Shown: positions 1-11,540 of the stretch, piece after piece | Numbering within the stretch: position 1 is the stretch's first letter | Layout of the letters: every line of letters begins with the position of its first letter | Source of the DNA: Calliopsis andreniformis | Taxonomy: Eukaryota > Arthropoda > Insecta > Hymenoptera > Andrenidae | NCBI RefSeq assembly: GCF_051401765.1 | Contig: NW_027480423.1 | Span: forward strand, 434,001 to 498,000 | Reading direction: 5' to 3' | DNA: 64,000 nt | The notes under the pieces: generated by a model | What the model saw: the letters and a program-made list of their open reading frames with translations, nothing else | Told to the model about the DNA's origin: nothing | Database searches by the model: none | Position numbers and translations under genes: made by a program

Positions 1-43
1 ACCCGATCGAATAGTTAGGGCCTTAGAAGTCAACGCCCGAAGC

Positions 44-86
44 ATAAAATACAAAATAAATAGAACAGTTTTTCCATCCTATAAAA
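44..86. other. A/T-tract segment of the monomer, example copy
   Basis: Runs of A lie at 46-49, 53-56, 58-60 and 83-86, with a T5 run at 69-73. The same pattern recurs in nearly every unit. Closely spaced A tracts can bend DNA and position nucleosomes, but the centres here are not cleanly 10-11 bases apart, so strong curvature is not assured. T-run length varies slightly (for example T4 near 7538, 17161 and 26452), which accounts for some single-base length changes between units. Confidence 0.45.
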
Positions 87-138
87 CGAATAACTGCTAC
101 CAGTGTGAAAGTTATGGTCATTTCTACTTTCCGGGCAA

Positions 139-156
139 CCTAGGCTTCACCCTAGG
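139..156. other. Perfect 6-bp dyad (CCTAGG, 6-base loop, CCTAGG), example copy
   Basis: Positions 139-144 and 151-156 are both CCTAGG, itself a palindrome, separated by CTTCAC. The two arms can pair as a hairpin or cruciform with a 6-base loop. Units with a C before the second CTAGG keep all six pairs. The common alternative TCTAGG leaves five pairs plus a possible G-T. Units with CTCTACGG or CTGTATGG lose most of the second arm. Short dyads have been proposed as non-B DNA features of satellites that lack CENP-B boxes. Any function here is inference. Confidence 0.6.
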
Positions 157-572
157 GCGTTGTTCCACCAGATGGAATAGTTAGGGCCTAGGAAGTCTAC
201 GCCAGAAGCATAAAATACGATATAAATACAACAGCTTTTCCATCGTATAAAACAAATAATTGCAACCAGTTTGAAAGTGATGGTCATTTCTACGTACCGG
301 GCAACCTAGGCTTCACTCTAGGGCGTTGCTCCACCAGATCGAATAGTTAGGGCCTTTGAAGTCAACGCCCGAAGCATAAAATACAAAACAAATAGAACAG
401 TTTTTCCATCGTATAAAACGAATAATTGCTACCAGTATGAAAGTTATGGTCATTTCTACTTTCCGGGCAACCTAGGCTTCACCCTAGGGCGTTGTTCCAC
501 CATATGGAATAGTTAGGGCCTAAGAAGTCAACGCCAGAAGCATAAAATACGATATAAATACAACAGCTTTTC

Positions 573-589
573 CATCGTATAAAACGAAT
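573..589 (-). other. CENP-B-box-like 17-mer, 7 of 9 core bases, example copy
   Basis: On the minus strand this reads ATTCGTTTTATACGATG. The CENP-B box core is nTTCGnnnnAnnCGGGn. The TTCG, the central A and the CG match at the right spacing, and only the last two G bases of the core are replaced, by AT. The same 17-mer occurs in many units. Other units carry CpG-decay forms such as TTTG in place of TTCG. CENP-B binding is established in mammals, and a near match elsewhere may be chance. Confidence 0.25.
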
Positions 590-1164
590 AATTGCTACCA
601 GTGTAAAAGTTATGGTCATTTCTACGTTCCGGGCAACCTAGGCTTCTCCCTAGGCCGTTGTTCCACCAGATCGAATAGTTAGGTCCTAAGAAGTGAACGC
701 CAGGAGCATAAAATACAATATAAATACAACAGTTTTTCCATCATATAAAACGAATGATAGCAACCAGTGTGAAAGTTATGGTCATTTCTACGTTCCGGGC
801 AATCTAGGCTGCACTCTAGGGCGTTGCTCCACCAGATCGAATAGTTAGGGCCTTAGAAGTCAACGCCCGAAGCATAAAATACAATATAAATACAACAGTT
901 TTTCCATCGTATAAAACGAATAATTGCAACCAGTATTAAACTTATGGTCATTTCTACGTTCCGGGCAACCTAGGCTTCTCCCTAGGCCGTTGTTCCACCA
1001 GATCGAATAGTTAGGTCCTAAGAAGTGAACGCCAGGAGCATAAAATACAATATAAATACAACAGTTTTTCCATCATATAAAACGAATGATAGCAACCAGT
1101 GTGAAAGTTATGGTCATTTCTACGTTCCGGGCAATCTAGGCTGCACTCTAGGGCGTTGCTCCAC

Positions 1165-1916
1165 CACATCGAATAGCAACGGCCTCAGAAGTCAACGCCA
1201 GAAGCATAAAATACGATATAAATACAACAGCTTTTCCATCGTATAAAACAAATAATTGCAACCAGTGTGAAAGTTATGGTCATTTCTAAGTTCCGGGCAA
1301 CCTAGGCTTCACTGTATGGCGTTCTTCCACCACATCGAATAGCTACGGCCTCAGAAGTCAGCGCCTGAAGTATAAAATACAATAAAAATACAACAGTTTT
1401 TCCATCATATAAAACGAATGATAGCAACCAGTGTGAAAGTTATGGTCATTTCTACATTTCGAGCAACCTAGGCTTCACTCTAGGGCGTTGGTCCACCTGA
1501 TCGAATAGTTAGGGCCTTAGAAGTCAACGCCCGAAGCATTAAATACAAAATAAATAGAACGGTTTTTCCATTGTATAAAACGAATAATTGCTACCAGTGT
1601 GAAAGTTATGGTCATTTCTACGTTCCGCGCAACCTGGGCTTTACTCTAGGGCGTTGTTCCACCAGATCGAGTAGTTAGGGCCTAAGAAGTCAACGCCAGA
1701 AGCATAAAATACGATATAAATACAACAGCTTTTCCATCGTATAAAACAAATAATTGCAAGCAGTGTGAAAGTTATGGTCATTTCTACGTTCCGGGCAACC
1801 TAGGCTTCACTGTATGGCGTTCTTCCACCACATCGGATTGCTACGGCCTCAGAAGTCAACGCCTGAAGTATAAAATACAATAAAAATACATCAGTCTTTC
1901 CATCCTATAACAGGAA
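1165..1916 (+). repeat. Higher-order block A, copy 1
   Basis: This block recurs at 4816-5267 (offset 3651, 22 units) and at 8467-9218 (offset 7302, twice 3651). Diagnostic bases include TTTCTAAGTTCCGGG, AAGTCAGCGCCTGAAG, CATTTCTACATTTCGAG and, in copies 1 and 3 only, the GATCGAGTAGTTAGG variant near 1664 and 8966. Copy 2 switches to another partner at about 5267, while copies 1 and 3 stay together to 1916 and 9218. Confidence 0.85.
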
Positions 1917-3228
1917 TAATTGCTACCAGTGTAAAAGTTATGGTCATTTCTACGTTCCGGGCAACCTAGACTTCACCCTAGGCCGTTGTTCCACCAGATC
2001 GAATAGTTAGGGCCTAAGAAGTGAACGCCAGAAGCATAAAATACTATATAAATACAACAGTTTTTCCATCGTATAAAACGAATAATTGCAACCAGTGTGA
2101 AACTTATGGTCATTTCTACGTACCGGGCAACCTAGCCTTCACACTAGGGCGTTGCTCTACCAGATCGAATAGTTAGGGCCTTAGTTGTCAACGCCCGAAG
2201 CATAAAATACAAAATAAATAGAACAGTTTTTCCATCGTATAAAAGGAAGAATTGCTACCAGTGTGAAAGTTATGGTCATTTCTACTTTCCGGGCAACCTA
2301 GGCTTCACCCTAGGGCGTTGTTCCACCAGATGGAATAGTTAGGGCCTAAGAAGTCAGCGCCAGTAGCATAAAATACGATATAAATACAACAGCTTTTCCA
2401 TCGTATAAAACAAATAATTGCAACCAGTTTGAAAGTGATGGTCATTTCTACGTACCGGGCAACCTAGGCTTCACTCTAGGGCGTTGCTCCACCAGATCGA
2501 ATAGTTAGGGCCTTAGAAGTAAACGCCCGAAGCATAAAATATAAAATAAATACAACAGTTTTTCCATCGTATAAAACGAATAATTGCTACCAGTGTGAAA
2601 GTTATGGTCATTTTTACGTTCCGGGCAACCTAGGCTTCACCCTAGGCCGTTGTTCCACCAGATCGAATAGTTAGGGCCTAAGAAGTGAACGCCAGAAGCA
2701 TAAAATACAATATAAATACAACAGTTTTTCCATCATATAAAACGAATGATAGCAACCAGTGTGAAAGTTATGGTCATTTCTACGTTCCGGGCAACCTAGG
2801 CTGCACTCTAGGGCGTTGTTCCACTAGATCGAATAGTTAGGGCCTTAGAAGTCAACGCCCGAAGCATAAAATACAAAATAAATAAAACAGTTTTTCCATC
2901 GTATAAATTGAAAAATTGCAAACAGTGTGAAAGATCTGGACATTTCTACGATTCGGGCTACCTAGGCTTCACTCTATGGCGTTCTTCCACCACATCGAAT
3001 AGCAACGGCCTCAGAAGTCAACGCCAGAAGTTTAAATACAATATAAATATAACAGTTTTTCCATAGTATAAAACGAACAATAGCAACCAGTGTGAAAGTT
3101 ATGGTCATTTCTACGTTCCGCGCAACCTAGGCTTCACTCTACGGCGATGCTCCACCAGATCAAACAGTTAGGGCCTTAGAAGTCAACGCCCGAAGCATAA
3201 AATACAAAATAAATAGAACGGTTTTTCC
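1916..3228 (+). repeat. Segment duplicated at 13037-14350 (67-unit spacing)
   Basis: About 1.3 kb is shared with 13037-14350 at offset 11121 (67 units minus 1 base). The rare variants CCTTAGTTGTCAACG (2179 and 13300) and AAAAGGAAGAATTGC are present in both. Differences include 2907 (TAAATTG against TAAAACG) and AGAAGTTTAAATAC against AGAAGCTTAACTAC. The two copies part at about 3228, where the later one jumps to a different unit type. Confidence 0.8.
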
Positions 3229-4729
3229 ATTGTATAAAACGAATAATTGCTACCAGTGCAAAAGTTATGGTCATTTCTACGTTCCGGGCAACCTAGTCTT
3301 CACCCTAGGCCGTTATTCCACCAGATGGAATAGTTAGGGCCTAAGAAGTCAACGCTAGTAGCATAAAATACGATATAAATACAACAGCTTCTTCATCGTA
3401 TAAAACAAATAATTGCAACCAGTTTGAAAGTGATGGTCATTTCTACGTACCGGACAACCTAGGCTTCACTCTAGGGCGTTGCTCCACCAGATCGATTAGT
3501 TAGGGCCTTAGAAGTCAACGCCCGAAGCATAAAATATAAAATAAATAGAATAGTTTTTCCATCGTACAAAACGAATAATTGCTACCAGTGTGAAAGTTAT
3601 GGTCATTTCTACGTTCCGGGCAACCTAGGCTTCACCCTAGGGTGTTGTACCACCAGATGGAATAGTTAGGGCCTATGAAGTGAACGCCAGAAGCATAAAA
3701 TACAATATAAATACAACAGTTTTTCCATCATATAAAACGAATGATAGCAACCAGTGTGAAAGTTATGGTCATTTCTACTTTCCGGGCAACCTAGGCTTCA
3801 CCCTAGGGCGTTGTTCCTCCAGATGGAATAGTTAGGGCCTAAGAAGTCAACGTCAGAGGCATAAAATACGATATAAATACAACAGCTTTTCCATCGTATA
3901 AAACAAATAATTGCAACCAGTTTGTTAGTGATGGTCATTTCTACGTTCCGGGCAACCTAGGCTTCACTGTATGGCGTTCTACCACCACAACGGATAGCTA
4001 CGGCCTCAGAAGTCAACGCCTGAAGTATAAAATACATTAAAAATACAACTGTCTTTCCATCCTATAACAGGAGTAATTGCAACCCGTGTGAAGGTGATGG
4101 TCATTTCTACGTTCCGGGCAACCTAGGTTTCACTCCAGGGCGTTGTACCACCAGATCGAATAGTTAGGGCCTAAGAAGTGAACGCCAGAAGCGTAAAATA
4201 CAATATAAATACAACAGTTTTTCCATCGTATAAAACGAAAAATTGCAAACAGTGTGAAAGATATGGACATTTCTACGATCCGGGCTACCTAGGCTTCACT
4301 CTAGGGCGTTGCTCTACCAGATCGAATAGTTAGGGCCTTAGAAGTCAACGCCCGAAGCATAAAATACAAAATAAATAGTACAGTTTTTCCATCGTATAAA
4401 ACGAATAATTGCTACCAGTGTGAAAGTTATGGTCATTTCTACCTTCCGGGCAACCTAGGCTTCACCCTAGGGCGTTGTTCCTCCAGATGGAATAGTTAGG
4501 GCCTAAGAAGTCAACGCCAGAGGCATAAAATACGATATAAATACAACAGCTTTTCCATCGTATAAAACAAATAATTGCAACCAGTTTGTTAGTGATGGTC
4601 ATTTCTACGTTCCGGGCAACCTAGGCTGCACTCTAGGGCGTTGCTCCACTAGATCGAATAGTTAGGGCCTTAGAAGTCAACGCCCGAAGCATAAAATACA
4701 AAATAAATAAAACAGTTTTTCCATCGTAT
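3229..4729 (+). repeat. Satellite units, mosaic between recognised blocks
   Basis: About nine units. Those around 3320-3680, with AACGCTAGTAGCATAAAAT and TACGTACCGGACAACC, resemble 12620-12840 and 14940-15300. The pair at about 3780-3960 and 4440-4620 shares GTTCCTCCAGATGG and AGTTTGTTAGTGATGG, 664 bases (four units) apart. Confidence 0.7.
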
Positions 4730-5267
4730 AAAACGAAAAATTGCAAACAGTGTGAAAGATATGGACATTTCTACGATCCGGGCTACCTAGGCTTCACTCT
4801 ATGGCATTCTTCCACCACATCGAATAGCAACGGCCTCAGACGTCAACGCCAGAAGCATAAAATACGATATAAATACAACAGCTTTTCCATCGTATAAAAC
4901 AAATAATTGCAACCAGTGTGAAAGTTATGGTCATTTCTAAGTTCCGGGCAACCTAGGCTTCACTGTATGGCGTTCTTCCACCACATCGAATAGCTACGGC
5001 CTCAGAAGTCAGCGCCTGAAGTATAAAATACAATAAAAATACAACAGTTTTTCCATCATATAAAACGAATGATAGCAACCAGTGTGAAAGTTATGGTCAT
5101 TTCTACATTTCGAGCAACCTAGGCTTCACTCTAGGGCGTTGGTCCACCTGATCGAATAGTTAGGGCCTTAGAAGTCAACGCCCGAAGCATTAAATACAAA
5201 ATAAATAGAACGGTTTTTCCATTGTATAAAACGAATAATTGCTACCAGTGTGAAAGTTATGGTCATT
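4730..5267 (+). repeat. Higher-order block A, copy 2
   Basis: Matches 8381-8918 at offset 3651 and, from 4816, block A copy 1. The ATGGCATTCTTCC and CAGACGTCAACGCC variants (near 4800-4845) are shared only with copy 3, so copies 2 and 3 are closer to each other on this left flank. At about 5267 the sequence switches to TACGTACCGGGC and enters the 26-unit-spaced block. Confidence 0.85.
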
Positions 5268-7225
5268 TCTACGTACCGGGCAACCTAGGCTTCACACTAG
5301 GGCGTTGCTCTACCAGATCGAATAGTTAGGGCCTTAGAAGTCAACGCCCGAAGCATAAAATACAAAATAAATAGAACAGTTTTTCCATCGTATAAAACGA
5401 ATAATTGCTACCAGTGTGAAAGTTATGGTCATTTCTACTTTCCGGGCAACCTAGACTTCACCCTAGGGCGTTGTTTCACCAGAAGGAATAGTTAGGGCCT
5501 AAGAAGTCAACGCCAGAAGCATAAAATACGTTATAAATACAACAGCTTTTCCATCGTATAAAACAAATAATTGTAACCAGTTTGAAAGTGATGGTCATTT
5601 CTACGTACCGGGCAACCTAGGGTTCACTGTAGGGCGTTGCTCCACCAGATCGAATAGTTAGGGCCTTAGAAGTCAACGCCCGAAGCATAAAATATAAAAT
5701 AAATAGAACAGTTTTTCCATCGTATAAAACGAATAATTGCTACCAGTGTGAAAGTTATTGTCATTTCTACCTTCAGGGCAACCTAAACTTCACCCTAGGG
5801 CGTTGTTCCACCAGATGGAATAGTTAGGGCCTAAGAAGTCAACGCCAGAAGCATAAAATACGATATAAATACAACAGCTTTTCCATCGTATAAAACGAAT
5901 AATTGCTACCAGTGTAAAAGTTATGGTCATTTCTACGTTCCGGGCAACCTAGGCTCCACCATAGGCCGTTGTTCCACCAGATCGAATAGTTAGGGCCTAA
6001 GAAGTGAACGCCAGAAGCATAAAATACAATATAAATACAACAGTTTTTCCATCATATAAAACGAATGATAGCAACGAGTGTGAAAGTTATGGTCATTTCT
6101 ACGTTCCGAGCAACCTAGGTTTCACTCTACGGCAATGCTCCACCAGATCAAACAGTTAGGGCCTTACAAGTCAACGCCCGAAGCATAAAATACAAAATAA
6201 ATAGAACGGTTTTTCCATTGTATAAAACGAATAATTGCTACCAGTGTGAAAGTTATGGTCATTTCTACGTTCCGCGCAACCTGGGCTTTACTCTAGGGCG
6301 TTGTTCCACCAGATGGAATAGTTAGGGCCTAAGAAGTCAACGCCAGAAGCATAAAATACGATATAAATACAACAGCTTTTCCATCGTATAAAACAAATAA
6401 TTGCAAGCAGTGTGAAAGTTATGGTCATTTCTACGTTCCGGGCAACCTAGGCTTCACTGTATGGCGTTCTTCCACCACATCGGATAGCTACGGCCTCAGA
6501 AGTCAACGCCTGAAGTATAAAATACAATAAAAATACATCAGTCTTTCCATCCTATAACAGGAATAATTGCAACCCGTGTGAAAGGGATGGTCATTTCTAC
6601 GTTCCGGGCAACCTAGGCTTCACTGTATGGCGTTCTTCCACCACATCGGATAGCTACGGTCTCAGAAGTCAACGCCTGAAGTATAAAATACAATAAAAAT
6701 ACATCAGTCTTTCCATCCTATAACAGGAATAATTGCAACCCGTGTGAAAGATCTGGACATTTCTACGATCCGGGCTACCTAGGCTTCACTCTACGGCGAT
6801 GCTCCACCAGATCAAACAGATAAGGCCTTAGAAGTCAACGCCCGAAGCATAAAATACAAAATAAATAGAACGGTTTTTCCATTGTATAAAACGAATAATT
6901 GCTGCCAGTGTAAAAGCTATGGTCATTTCTACGTTCCGGGCAACCTAGACTTCACCCTAGGCCGTTGTTCCACCAGATCGAATAGTTAGGGCCTAAGAAG
7001 TGAACGCCAGAAGCATAAAATACAATATAAATACAACAGTTTTTCCATCGTATAAAACGAATAATTGCAACCAGTATGAAACCTATGGTCATTTCTACGT
7101 ACCGGGCAACCTAGGCTTCACACTAGGGCGTTGCTCTACCAGATCGAATAGTTAGGGCCTTAGAAGTCAACGCCCGAAGCATAAAATACAATATAAATAC
7201 AACAGTTTTTCCATCGTATAAAACG
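5254..7225 (+). repeat. Segment duplicated at 9569-11540 (26-unit spacing), copy 1
   Basis: About 1.97 kb is shared at offset 4315 (26 units minus 1). Rare markers in both copies are AAATACGTTATAAATAC (5525 and 9840), CTACCTTCAGGGCAACCTAA (5768 and 10083) and AGTATGAAACCTATGG (7073 and 11388). One clear length change is CAGATAAGGCC near 6827 against CAGATATAGGCC near 11142. Confidence 0.85.
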
Positions 7226-8385
7226 AATAATTGCTACCAGTGTGAAAGTTATTGTCATTTCTACCTTCAGGGCAACCTAAACTTCACCCTAGGGCGTTGT
7301 TCCACCAGATGGAATAGTTAGGGCCTAAGAAGTCAACGCCAGAAGCATAAAATACGATATAAATACAACAGCTTTTCCATCGTATAAAACGAATAATTGC
7401 TACCAGTGTAAAAGTTATGGTCATTTCTACGTTCCGGGCAACCTAGGCTCCACCCTAGGCCGTTGTTCCACCAGATCGAATAGTTAGGGCCTAAGAAGTG
7501 AACGCCAGAAGCATAAAATACAATATAAATACAACAGTTTTCCATCATATAAAACGAATGATAGCAACGAGTGTGAAAGTTATGGTCATTTCTACGTTCC
7601 GAGCAACCTAGGTTTCACTCTACGGCAATGCTCCACCAGATCAAACAGTTAGGGCCTTAGAAGTCAACGCCCGAAGCATAAAATACAAAATAAATAGAAC
7701 GGTTTTTCCATTGTATATAACGAATAATTGCTACCAGTGTGAAAGTTATGGTCATTTCTACGTTCCGCGCAACCTGGGCTTTACTCTAGGGCGTTGTTCC
7801 ACCAGATGGAATAGTTAGGGCCTAAGAAGTCAACGCCAGAAGCATAAAATACGATATAAATACAACAGCTTTTCCATCGTATAAAACAAATAATTGCAAG
7901 CAGTGTGAAAGTTATGGTCATTTCTACGTTCCGCGCAACCTAGGCTTCACTGTATGGCGTTCCTCCACCACATCGGATAGCTACGGCCTCAGAAGTCAAC
8001 GCCTGAAGTATAAAATACAATAAAAATACATCAGTCTTTCCATCCTATAGCAGGAATAATTGCAACCCGTGTGAAAGGGATGGTCATTTCTACGTTCCGG
8101 GCAACCTAGGCTTCACTGTATGGCGTTCTTCCACCACATCGCATAGCTACGGCCTCAGAAGTCAACGCCTGAAGTATAAAATACAATAAAAATACATCAG
8201 TCTTTCCATCCTATAACAGGAATAATTGCAACCCGTGTGTAAGATCTGGACATTTCTACGATCCGGGCTACCTAGGCTTCACTCTACGGCGATGCTCCAC
8301 CAGATCAAACAGATAAGGCCTTAGAAGTCAACGCCCGAAGCATAAAATACAAAATAAATAGAACGGTTTTTCCATTGTATAAAAC
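5709..8385 (+). repeat. Nested tandem duplication of 1493 bp (9 units)
   Basis: 5709-6893 is repeated at 7202-8385. The shared markers are ATTGTCATTTCTACCTTC (5758 and 7251), AACGAGTGTGAAAG (6074 and 7566) and the CAGATAAGGCC unit. The second copy has lost one T in the T tract at about 7538, so the offset drops from 1493 to 1492 after that point. The block at 9569-11540 contains only a single version, so the 9-unit duplication and the 26-unit copying are separate events. Confidence 0.85.
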
Positions 8386-9218
8386 GAAAAATTGCAAACA
8401 GTGTGAAAGATATGGACATTTCTACGATCCGGGCTACCTAGGCTTCACTCTATGGCATTCTTCCACCACATCGAATAGCAACGGCCTCAGACGTCAACGC
8501 CAGAAGCATAAAATACGATATAAATACAACAGCTTTTCCATCGTATAAAACAAATAATTGCAACCAGTGTGAAAGTTATGGTCATTTCTAAGTTCCGGGC
8601 AACCTAGGCTTCACTGTAAGGCGTTCTTCCACCACATCGAATAGCTACGGCCTCAGAAGTCAGCGCCTGAAGTATAAAATACAATAAAAATACAACAGTT
8701 TTTCCATCATATAAAACGAATGATAGCAACCAGTGTGAAAGTTATGGTCATTTCTACATTTCGAGCAACCTAGGCTTCACTCTAGGGCGTTGGTCCACCT
8801 GATCGAATAGTTAGGGCCTTAGAAGTCAACGCCCGAAGCATTAAATACAAAATAAATAGAACGGTTTTTCCATTGTATAAAACGAATAATTGCTACCAGT
8901 GTGAAAGTTATGGTCATTTCTACGTTCCGCGCAACCTGGGCTTTACTCTAGGGCGTTGTTCCACCAGATCGAGTAGTTAGGGCCTAAGAAGTCAACACCA
9001 GAAGCATAAAATACGATATAAATACAACAGCTTTTCCATCGTATAAAACAAATAATTGCAAGCAGTGTGAAAGTTATGGTCATTTCTACGTTCCGGGCAA
9101 CCTAGGCTTCACTGTATGGCGTCCTTCCACCACATCGGATTGCTACGGCCTCAGAAGTCAACGCCTGAAGTATAAAATACAATAAAAATACATCAGTCTT
9201 TCCATCCTATAACAGGAA
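8381..9218 (+). repeat. Higher-order block A, copy 3
   Basis: The left part follows copy 2 (4730-5267). From about 8918 it follows copy 1 (to 1916). It therefore looks like either the parent of both or a recombinant of them. It carries its own change TTCACTGTAAGGCG near 8613, where the others have TTCACTGTATGGCG. Confidence 0.85.
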
Positions 9219-9568
9219 TAATTGCAACCCGTGCGAAAGGGATGGTCATTTCTACGTTCCAGGCAACCTAGGCTTCACTCTAGGGCGTTGCTCCACCAGA
9301 TCAAACACTTAGGGCCTTAGAAGTCAACGCCCGAAGCATTAAATACAAAATAAATAGAACAGTTTTTCCATTGTACAAAACGAATAATTGCTACCAGTGT
9401 AAAAGTTATGGTCATTTCTACGTTCCGGGCAACCTAGACTTCACCCTAGGCCGTTGTTCCACCAGATCGAATAGTTAGGGCCTAAGAAGTGAACGCCAGA
9501 AGCATAAAATACAATATAAATACAACAGCTTTTCCATCGTATAAAACGAATAATTGCAACCAGTATGA
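9219..9568 (+). repeat. Satellite units between block A copy 3 and the 26-unit-spaced segment
   Basis: About two ordinary units, including CCCGTGCGAAAGGG at 9227 and a unit like those at 1916-2090. Nothing else is visible. Confidence 0.7.
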
Positions 9569-11540
9569 AACTTATGGTCATTTCTACGTACCGGGCAACC
9601 TAGGCTTCACACTAGGGCGTTGCTCTACCAGATCGAATAGTTAGGGCCTTAGAAGTCAACGCCCGAAGCATAAAATACAAAATAAATAGAACAGTTTTTC
9701 CATCGTATAAAACGAATAATTGCTACCAGTGTGAAAGTTATGGTCATTTCTACTTTCCGGGCAACCTAGGCTTCACCCTAGGGCGTTGTTCCACCAGAAG
9801 GAATAGTTAGGGCCTAAGAAGTCAACGCCAGTAGCATAAAATACGTTATAAATACAACAGCTTTTCCATCGTATAAAACAAATAATTGCAACCAGTTTGA
9901 AAGTGATGGTCATTTCTACGTACCGGGCAACCTAGGCTTCACTGTAGGGCGTTGCTCCACCAGATCGAATAGTTAGGGCCTTAGAAGTCAACGCCCGAAG
10001 CATAAAATATAAAATAAATAGAACAGTTTTTCCATCGTATAAAACGAATAATTGCTACCAGTGTGAAAGTTATTGTCATTTCTACCTTCAGGGCAACCTA
10101 AACTTCACCCTAGGGCGTTGTTCCACCAGATGGAATAGTTAGGGCCTAAGAAGTCAACGCCAGAAGCATAAAATACGATATAAATACAACAGCTTTTCCA
10201 TCGTATAAAACGAATAATTGCTACCAGTGTAAAAGTTATGGTCATTTCTACGTTCCGGGCAACCTAGGCTCCACCATAGGCCGTTGTTCCACCAGATCGA
10301 ATAGTTAGGGCCTAAGAAGTGAACGCCAGAAGCATAAAATACAATATAAATACAACAGTTTTTCCATCATATAAAACGAATGATAGCAACGAGTGTGAAA
10401 GTTATGGTCATTTCTACGTTCCGAGCAACCTAGGTTTCACTCTACGGCAATGCTCCACCAGATCAAACAGTTAGGGCCTTACAAGTCAACGCCCGAAGCA
10501 TAAAATACAAAATAAATAGAACGGTTTTTCCATTGTATAAAACGAATAATTGCTACCAGTGTGAAAGTTATGGTCATTTCTACGTTCCGCGCAACCTGGG
10601 CTTTACTCTAGGGCGTTGTTCCACCAGATGGAATAGTTAGGGCCTAAGAAGTCAACGCCAGAAGCATAAAATACGATATAAATACAACAGCTTTTCCATC
10701 GTATAAAACAAATAATTGCAAGCAGTGTGAAAGTTATGGTCATTTCTACGTTCCGGGCAACCTAGGCTTCACTGTATGGCGTTCTTCCACCACATCGGAT
10801 AGCTACGGCCTCAGAAGTCAACGCCTGAAGTATAAAATACAATAAAAATACATCAGTCTTTCCATCCTATAACAGGAATAATTGCAACCCGTGTGAAAGG
10901 GATGGTCATTTCTACGTTCCGGGCAACCTAGGCTTCACTGTATGGCGTTCTTCCACCACATCGGATAGCTACGGCCTCAGAAGTCAACGCCTGAAGTATA
11001 AAATACAATAAAAATACATCAGTCTTTCCATCCTATAACAGGAATAATTGCAACCCGTGTGAAAGATCTGGACATTTCTACGATCCGGGCTACCTAGGCT
11101 TCACTCTACGGCGATGCTCCACCAGATCAAACAGATATAGGCCTTAGAAGTCAACGCCCGAAGCATAAAATACAAAATAAATAGAACGGTTTTTCCATTG
11201 TATAAAACGAATAATTGCTGCCAGTGTAAAAGCTATGGTCATTTCTACGTTCCGGGCAACCTAGACTTCACCCTAGGCCGTTGTTCCACCAGATCGAATA
11301 GTTAGGGCCTAAGAAGTGAACGCCAGAAGCATAAAATACAATATAAATACAACAGTTTTTCCATCGTATAAAACGAATAATTGCAACCAGTATGAAACCT
11401 ATGGTCATTTCTACGTACCGGGCAACCTAGGCTTCACACTAGGGCGTTGCTCTACCAGATCGAATAGTTAGGGCCTTAGAAGTCAACGCCCGAAGCATAA
11501 AATACAATATAAATACAACAGTTTTTCCATCGTATAAAAC
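9569..11540 (+). repeat. Segment duplicated from or with 5254-7225, copy 2
   Basis: Same order of about twelve units as 5254-7225. The one-base insertion at about 11142 and a few substitutions separate the copies. After 11540 the sequence continues with a TAACTGCTACCAGTATG unit rather than with the 7225 continuation. Confidence 0.85.

Larger units (their letters stand above)
11..176 (+). repeat. Representative 166-bp monomer
   Basis: This copy is close to the common form and serves as the reference unit. It has 69 G+C bases (counted by hand). Positions 11-40 hold GTTAGGGCC and AACGCCCGAAG. Positions 44-60 are A-rich, with A runs at 46-49, 53-56 and 58-60. A T run lies at 69-73 and another A run at 83-86. 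Positions 101-125 hold the conserved GTGTGAAAGTTATGGTCATT core, the most invariant part by eye. Positions 131-161 are G+C-rich and contain the CCTAGG dyad. Because 166 leaves a remainder of 1 when divided by 3, successive units are read in successive frames, so no long open frame can persist. Confidence 0.95.
1..1164 (+). repeat. Satellite units outside a clear higher-order block (left edge)
   Basis: About seven units. A variant with GTGAACGCCAGGAGCATAAA occurs at about 685 and again at 1026, two units apart, showing a short local duplication (roughly 640-830 and 970-1160). I see no longer partner within the window for the rest. Confidence 0.7.

Noticed and set aside
14..20. TTAGGG in almost every unit, resembling a telomere repeat
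   Set aside because: It is one isolated hexamer per 166 bases followed by CC, never in tandem. It does not indicate a telomere.
69..73. T5 runs as RNA polymerase III terminators
   Set aside because: They occur in nearly every unit without an upstream A/B box pair, so they are better explained as part of the A/T-tract segment.
80..86. TATAAAA in most units, like a TATA box
   Set aside because: It is part of an A/T-rich stretch, has no associated gene or initiator, and repeats with the unit. Satellite transcription is possible but the sequence does not show it.
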